A stretch of 9,520 nt of DNA from NCBI GenBank assembly GCA_030598905.1, contig JAUVPA010000051.1:1-9520 (forward strand), given 5' to 3'. This stretch comes from Acidimicrobiia bacterium (GTDB lineage: Bacteria; Actinomycetota; Acidimicrobiia; Spongiisociales; UBA5794). This document shows positions 7,553-9,520 of this stretch, in pieces (the first letter of the stretch is position 1; every line of letters begins with the position of its first letter). The notes under the pieces were generated by a model, which saw nothing but the letters and a program-made list of their open reading frames with translations, made no database searches and was not told the origin of the DNA. A program made the position numbers and the translations under genes.

Positions 7553-8417
7553 CTTCCAGGAGATGTTCGAGACCCACTGTGAAGGGGGTACCGGCATGCC
7601 AGCCGAGGGTCTTCTCAGCGAGGGCTGGGCTGACCATTGCCGGAGGCACGTCACCGGGGCGGGCCTCACCAAAGGTCAGCTCCGTCGGATAACGATGGAC
7701 GACGAGCTCGGCAAGCTCCTTGATCGATATCGTCTCGGGAGCGACGATGTTCATCGCGATGCCGTGACTATCGGATCCGCATGCGAGTTCGAACGCCGAA
7801 GCGATATCGGCGGCATAGGTGAATTGCCGGCCCTGGGAGCCGTCACCCTGAATCGTGATTGGCTCGCCGGCACGGGCGCGGTCGATGAAGATCCGGAAGA
7901 CCGAGTTCGGGCGGAGGCCGCCGCCGCAGGCAGTTCCGAGGCGCAATGCGGTTACCGGAACACCTTGAAGCCGATCTGCTGCCAGCAGCAGCTGCTCTCC
8001 AGCTAGTTTCGTTATGTTGTACGGGTGATCAGGGTTTGTCGGATGACCCTCGTCGATCGGCTCGTACTTGGGCTCCCCGTACACTTCCCACGTCGACGCA
8101 TAGACAACCTTCGCTCCGGCCTCGGCGGCTGCGATGGCGACGTTCGAAGACCCCACGACGTTGACCGCCGCCGCTAGCTGCGGCTGCTCCGCTGCTAGGT
8201 ATACGTCTCCGATGGCGCCGAGGTGACAGACCGCATCGACGCCCTCAGCGACAGAGATGACCGACTCTGTTTCCAGCAGGTCGCCGATCACCGACTCATA
8301 CGCCGAATCGGGACTCGGCGCGGTGTCGAACCCCTTTACCTCATGCCCGGCCCCAACAAGGTACCGGGCGACATGTGCGCCAAGAAACCCGGCAGCGCCA
8401 GTCACCAGAACCCTCAT
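7533..8417 (-). CDS. NAD-dependent epimerase/dehydratase (extended SDR), first gene of the operon
   Basis: This 294-residue protein is an extended short-chain dehydrogenase/reductase acting on a nucleotide sugar. The Rossmann loop is TGAAGFLG (G7, G10, G13), and an acidic D31 at the end of the second strand favours NAD over NADP. The catalytic set is visible: STWEVYG near 108-114, and Y133/K137 in PYNITKLAG (YxxxK). RPNSVF (169-174) and GDGSQGRQFTYAADIASAF (191-209) are the substrate-side motifs of UDP-sugar 4-epimerases and related enzymes. No feature separates a 4-epimerase from a dehydratase or reductase with certainty, and the chain is somewhat shorter than GalE (about 330). It heads the minus-strand operon, reads away from the divergent gap and has its own Shine-Dalgarno, so it is probably the first gene translated. 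It may supply a sugar donor or an intermediate for the aminotransferase. Confidence 0.93.
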   Translation of the reverse strand: MRVLVTGAAGFLGAHVARYLVGAGHEVKGFDTAPSPDSAYESVIGDLLETESVISVAEGVDAVCHLGAIGDVYLAAEQPQLAAAVNVVGSSNVAIAAAEAGAKVVYASTWEVYGEPKYEPIDEGHPTNPDHPYNITKLAGEQLLLAADRLQGVPVTALRLGTACGGGLRPNSVFRIFIDRARAGEPITIQGDGSQGRQFTYAADIASAFELACGSDSHGIAMNIVAPETISIKELAELVVHRYPTELTFGEARPGDVPPAMVSPALAEKTLGWHAGTPFTVGLEHLLEDESDSS

Positions 8418-8421
8418 TCAT

Positions 8422-8427
8422 CCCCCT
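8422..8427 (-). promoter_or_regulatory. Ribosome binding site of the epimerase gene
   Basis: The minus strand reads AGGGGG four bases before ATG 8417. It is the strongest Shine-Dalgarno-like site among those checked here and supports the start and its position as leading gene of the operon. Confidence 0.6.
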
Positions 8428-8461
8428 AATCGAATCTCCACCACGTCGTTCGCGAAACTCT

Positions 8462-8467
8462 AAATTA
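8462..8467 (-). promoter_or_regulatory. Candidate -10 element for the six-gene operon
   Basis: On the minus strand this reads TAATTT, with the overlapping alternative TAGAGT at 8457-8462. It is the most AT-rich spot in the gap and lies about 45 bases before the epimerase start, leaving room for a short leader. No convincing -35 element is visible upstream, so this is tentative. Confidence 0.3.
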
Positions 8468-8556
8468 GCACCTCTCGGGAGGGAGGGCTATCGGGCTGCG
8501 GGTCATGCCGTGGGCACGCGACATCCGTAGTCAGACGGACCTCGAACCCGGGGGGG

Positions 8557-8562
8557 TATCTT
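8557..8562 (+). promoter_or_regulatory. Candidate -10 element for the formyltransferase gene, possibly leaderless
   Basis: TATCTT ends 8 bases before ATG 8571, the distance expected if transcription starts at or next to the start codon. No good Shine-Dalgarno sequence stands between it and the ATG; the G7 run just upstream is more than 12 bases away. The hexamer 17 bases further upstream (GACGGA, 8534-8539) is a poor -35. Leaderless genes are common in actinobacteria, so the reading is plausible but weakly supported. Confidence 0.3.
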
Positions 8563-8570
8563 TCACCGCT

Positions 8571-9520
8571 ATGTCGTCTCGACGAGATCCACAACCGATC
8601 CGTGTCGGGGTCATGGCGAATGGTCGTAGGTTCCCTGCATGGCAGGCCGATGCCATCCGCATGCTCCAGGCAACGCCGGGCGTGGAGATCGCCCTGCTGA
8701 TCGTGCCGGAGGGTGGGTTGAGCGGGCCGACCCGGCTCGCCAGGCTCAAGGACTTGAGGCACCTGGTCTGGACGCTCTACCACAAGGGCTACGTCGAGCG
8801 GCGGTCGGTGGCCTCACGAGCCGTCGATCTCACCACTGAGTTGACCAGCGTCGCTGAGATCGGGTGCACGACTGAGCGTGCCGGGAGGTTCGGTGAGCGA
8901 TTCGTGGACGCCGACGTGGCAGTGATCCGCGGCCATGATCTCGACGTCATCCTCCGCTTCGGCTTTGGCATCATCAAGGGCGAGATCTTGCATGCGGCGA
9001 ACTACGGCGTGTGGTCGTTCCATCATGGTGACGAGCGGGAGTTTCGGGGCCGCCCACCGGTCTTCTGGGAGCTGGCGGAAGGCGAACCCGTGATCGGCTC
9101 CATCCTGCAGCGACTCACTGAGCGGCTCGACGGAGGCATCGTCCTCCACCGGGGCTTTTTCCGGGCCACGGCGCACTCCTACCTACGCACGCGTGACGAC
9201 GCGTTCCTCGGCAGCGCGGTCTGGCCCTCGATCGCAGTCCGTCAGATCCAGGCAGGTGACACATCTCACGTCGAGGGGGCTCCATCGACAACTTCCGCCC
9301 CGCTGAGGCGCGATCCCGGAAACCTCGCGATGATCCGCTTCCTGCTTCGCCAGGCGGGGAAGTTCGTGTGGGCCCAATGGCGCGGCCTCACCAGTGCAGC
9401 CAAGTGGACCATCGGTGTGGCCGACGCTCCGATCGCCTCGTTCCTTGATGGGTCTCCTGTGATCCGCTGGATGCCCGAGCAGGGCCGCAGCCGATACCTC
9501 GCCGACCCCTTTGCCATCGA
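8571..9520 (+). CDS. Formyltransferase-fold protein with a second C-terminal domain, 3' partial
   Basis: An open frame runs from ATG 8571 to the window edge (316 complete codons) without a stop. Residues 10-200 resemble the formyl transferase domain of methionyl-tRNA and sugar formyltransferases, which use N10-formyltetrahydrofolate. Strand IRVGVMANG opens the fold, DVILRFGFGII follows, then N144, FHHGD (150-154), FRGRPPVFWEL (158-168) and LTERLDGGIVLHRG (182-195). N144, H151 or H152 and D187 fit the family's Asn-His-Asp catalytic set. The classical SLLP sequence is replaced by FHHGD, which separates it from Fmt. After a linker a new domain begins near 278 (KWTIGVADAPI, then RYLADPFAI at 308-316); it recalls the beta-propeller-like domain named after GINT1, seen fused to such formyltransferases. 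An in-frame ATG at 8505 is possible but adds an unconserved-looking extension. Substrate unknown; an amino sugar or amino-glycan is a guess from context. Confidence 0.8.
   Translation, partial: MSSRRDPQPIRVGVMANGRRFPAWQADAIRMLQATPGVEIALLIVPEGGLSGPTRLARLKDLRHLVWTLYHKGYVERRSVASRAVDLTTELTSVAEIGCTTERAGRFGERFVDADVAVIRGHDLDVILRFGFGIIKGEILHAANYGVWSFHHGDEREFRGRPPVFWELAEGEPVIGSILQRLTERLDGGIVLHRGFFRATAHSYLRTRDDAFLGSAVWPSIAVRQIQAGDTSHVEGAPSTTSAPLRRDPGNLAMIRFLLRQAGKFVWAQWRGLTSAAKWTIGVADAPIASFLDGSPVIRWMPEQGRSRYLADPFAI

Larger units (their letters stand above)
8418..8570. promoter_or_regulatory. Divergent intergenic promoter region
   Basis: This 153-base gap separates the minus-strand operon from the plus-strand formyltransferase-like gene and is the only sizeable non-coding stretch in the window. 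Both flanking genes read outward, so it should hold promoters for both directions. It contains an AT-rich patch near 8461-8467 in otherwise GC-rich DNA, a purine-rich stretch near 8479-8490 and a run of seven G at 8550-8556. No clear operator palindrome, riboswitch or terminator was found. Confidence 0.6.

Noticed and set aside
8505..8570. Alternative upstream ATG for the formyltransferase gene
   Set aside because: It adds 22 residues with no motif and has no Shine-Dalgarno; ATG 8571 lies close to the first beta strand of the fold and behind a -10-like element. It is not excluded, only less likely.

Overview
The window is a gene-dense surface-glycan (exopolysaccharide, capsule or O-antigen-like) biosynthesis locus from a high-GC bacterium. 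The GC-rich third codon positions, the use of GTG starts, the tightly overlapping genes and the style of the glycosyltransferases and GNAT proteins suggest an actinobacterium, possibly of the Acidimicrobiia type. No ribosomal or other marker gene is present, so this placement is an inference. I see no RNA genes, CRISPR arrays, insertion sequences or integrase genes.

Layout. (1) Plus strand, 2-1892: the 3' end of a left-handed beta-helix sugar acyltransferase (PglD/NeuD style), followed 13 bases later by a family-4 glycosyltransferase (GT4) that carries a GNAT-like domain at its C-terminus. (2) Minus strand, 8417 down to 1880: a six-gene operon. In transcription order it encodes an NAD-dependent epimerase/dehydratase, a GT4, a double-GNAT acyltransferase, a multi-spanning membrane protein (candidate Wzy-like polymerase), a DegT/StrS PLP aminotransferase and a second GT4. 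Every junction overlaps (20, 8, 4, 4 and 20 bases with my starts), which points to one transcript and coupled translation. Its last gene converges on the plus-strand GT4-GNAT gene, and their 3' ends share 13 bases. (3) 8418-8570: the only real intergenic gap, a divergent promoter region. (4) Plus strand, 8571 to the window end: the 5' part of a formyltransferase-fold protein whose C-terminal part begins a second domain. It is absent from closed-ORF lists because it runs off the window.

How the genes may work together. The SDR enzyme, the DegT aminotransferase and the acyltransferases are the usual parts for making an N-acylated amino sugar nucleotide. No 4,6-dehydratase is visible, so it would have to be encoded outside the window. 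Three GT4 enzymes would build a lipid-linked repeat unit, and the membrane protein would polymerise it or otherwise process it. The formyltransferase-like protein next door raises the possibility of an N-formylated sugar. The exact sugar and polymer cannot be deduced from this sequence.
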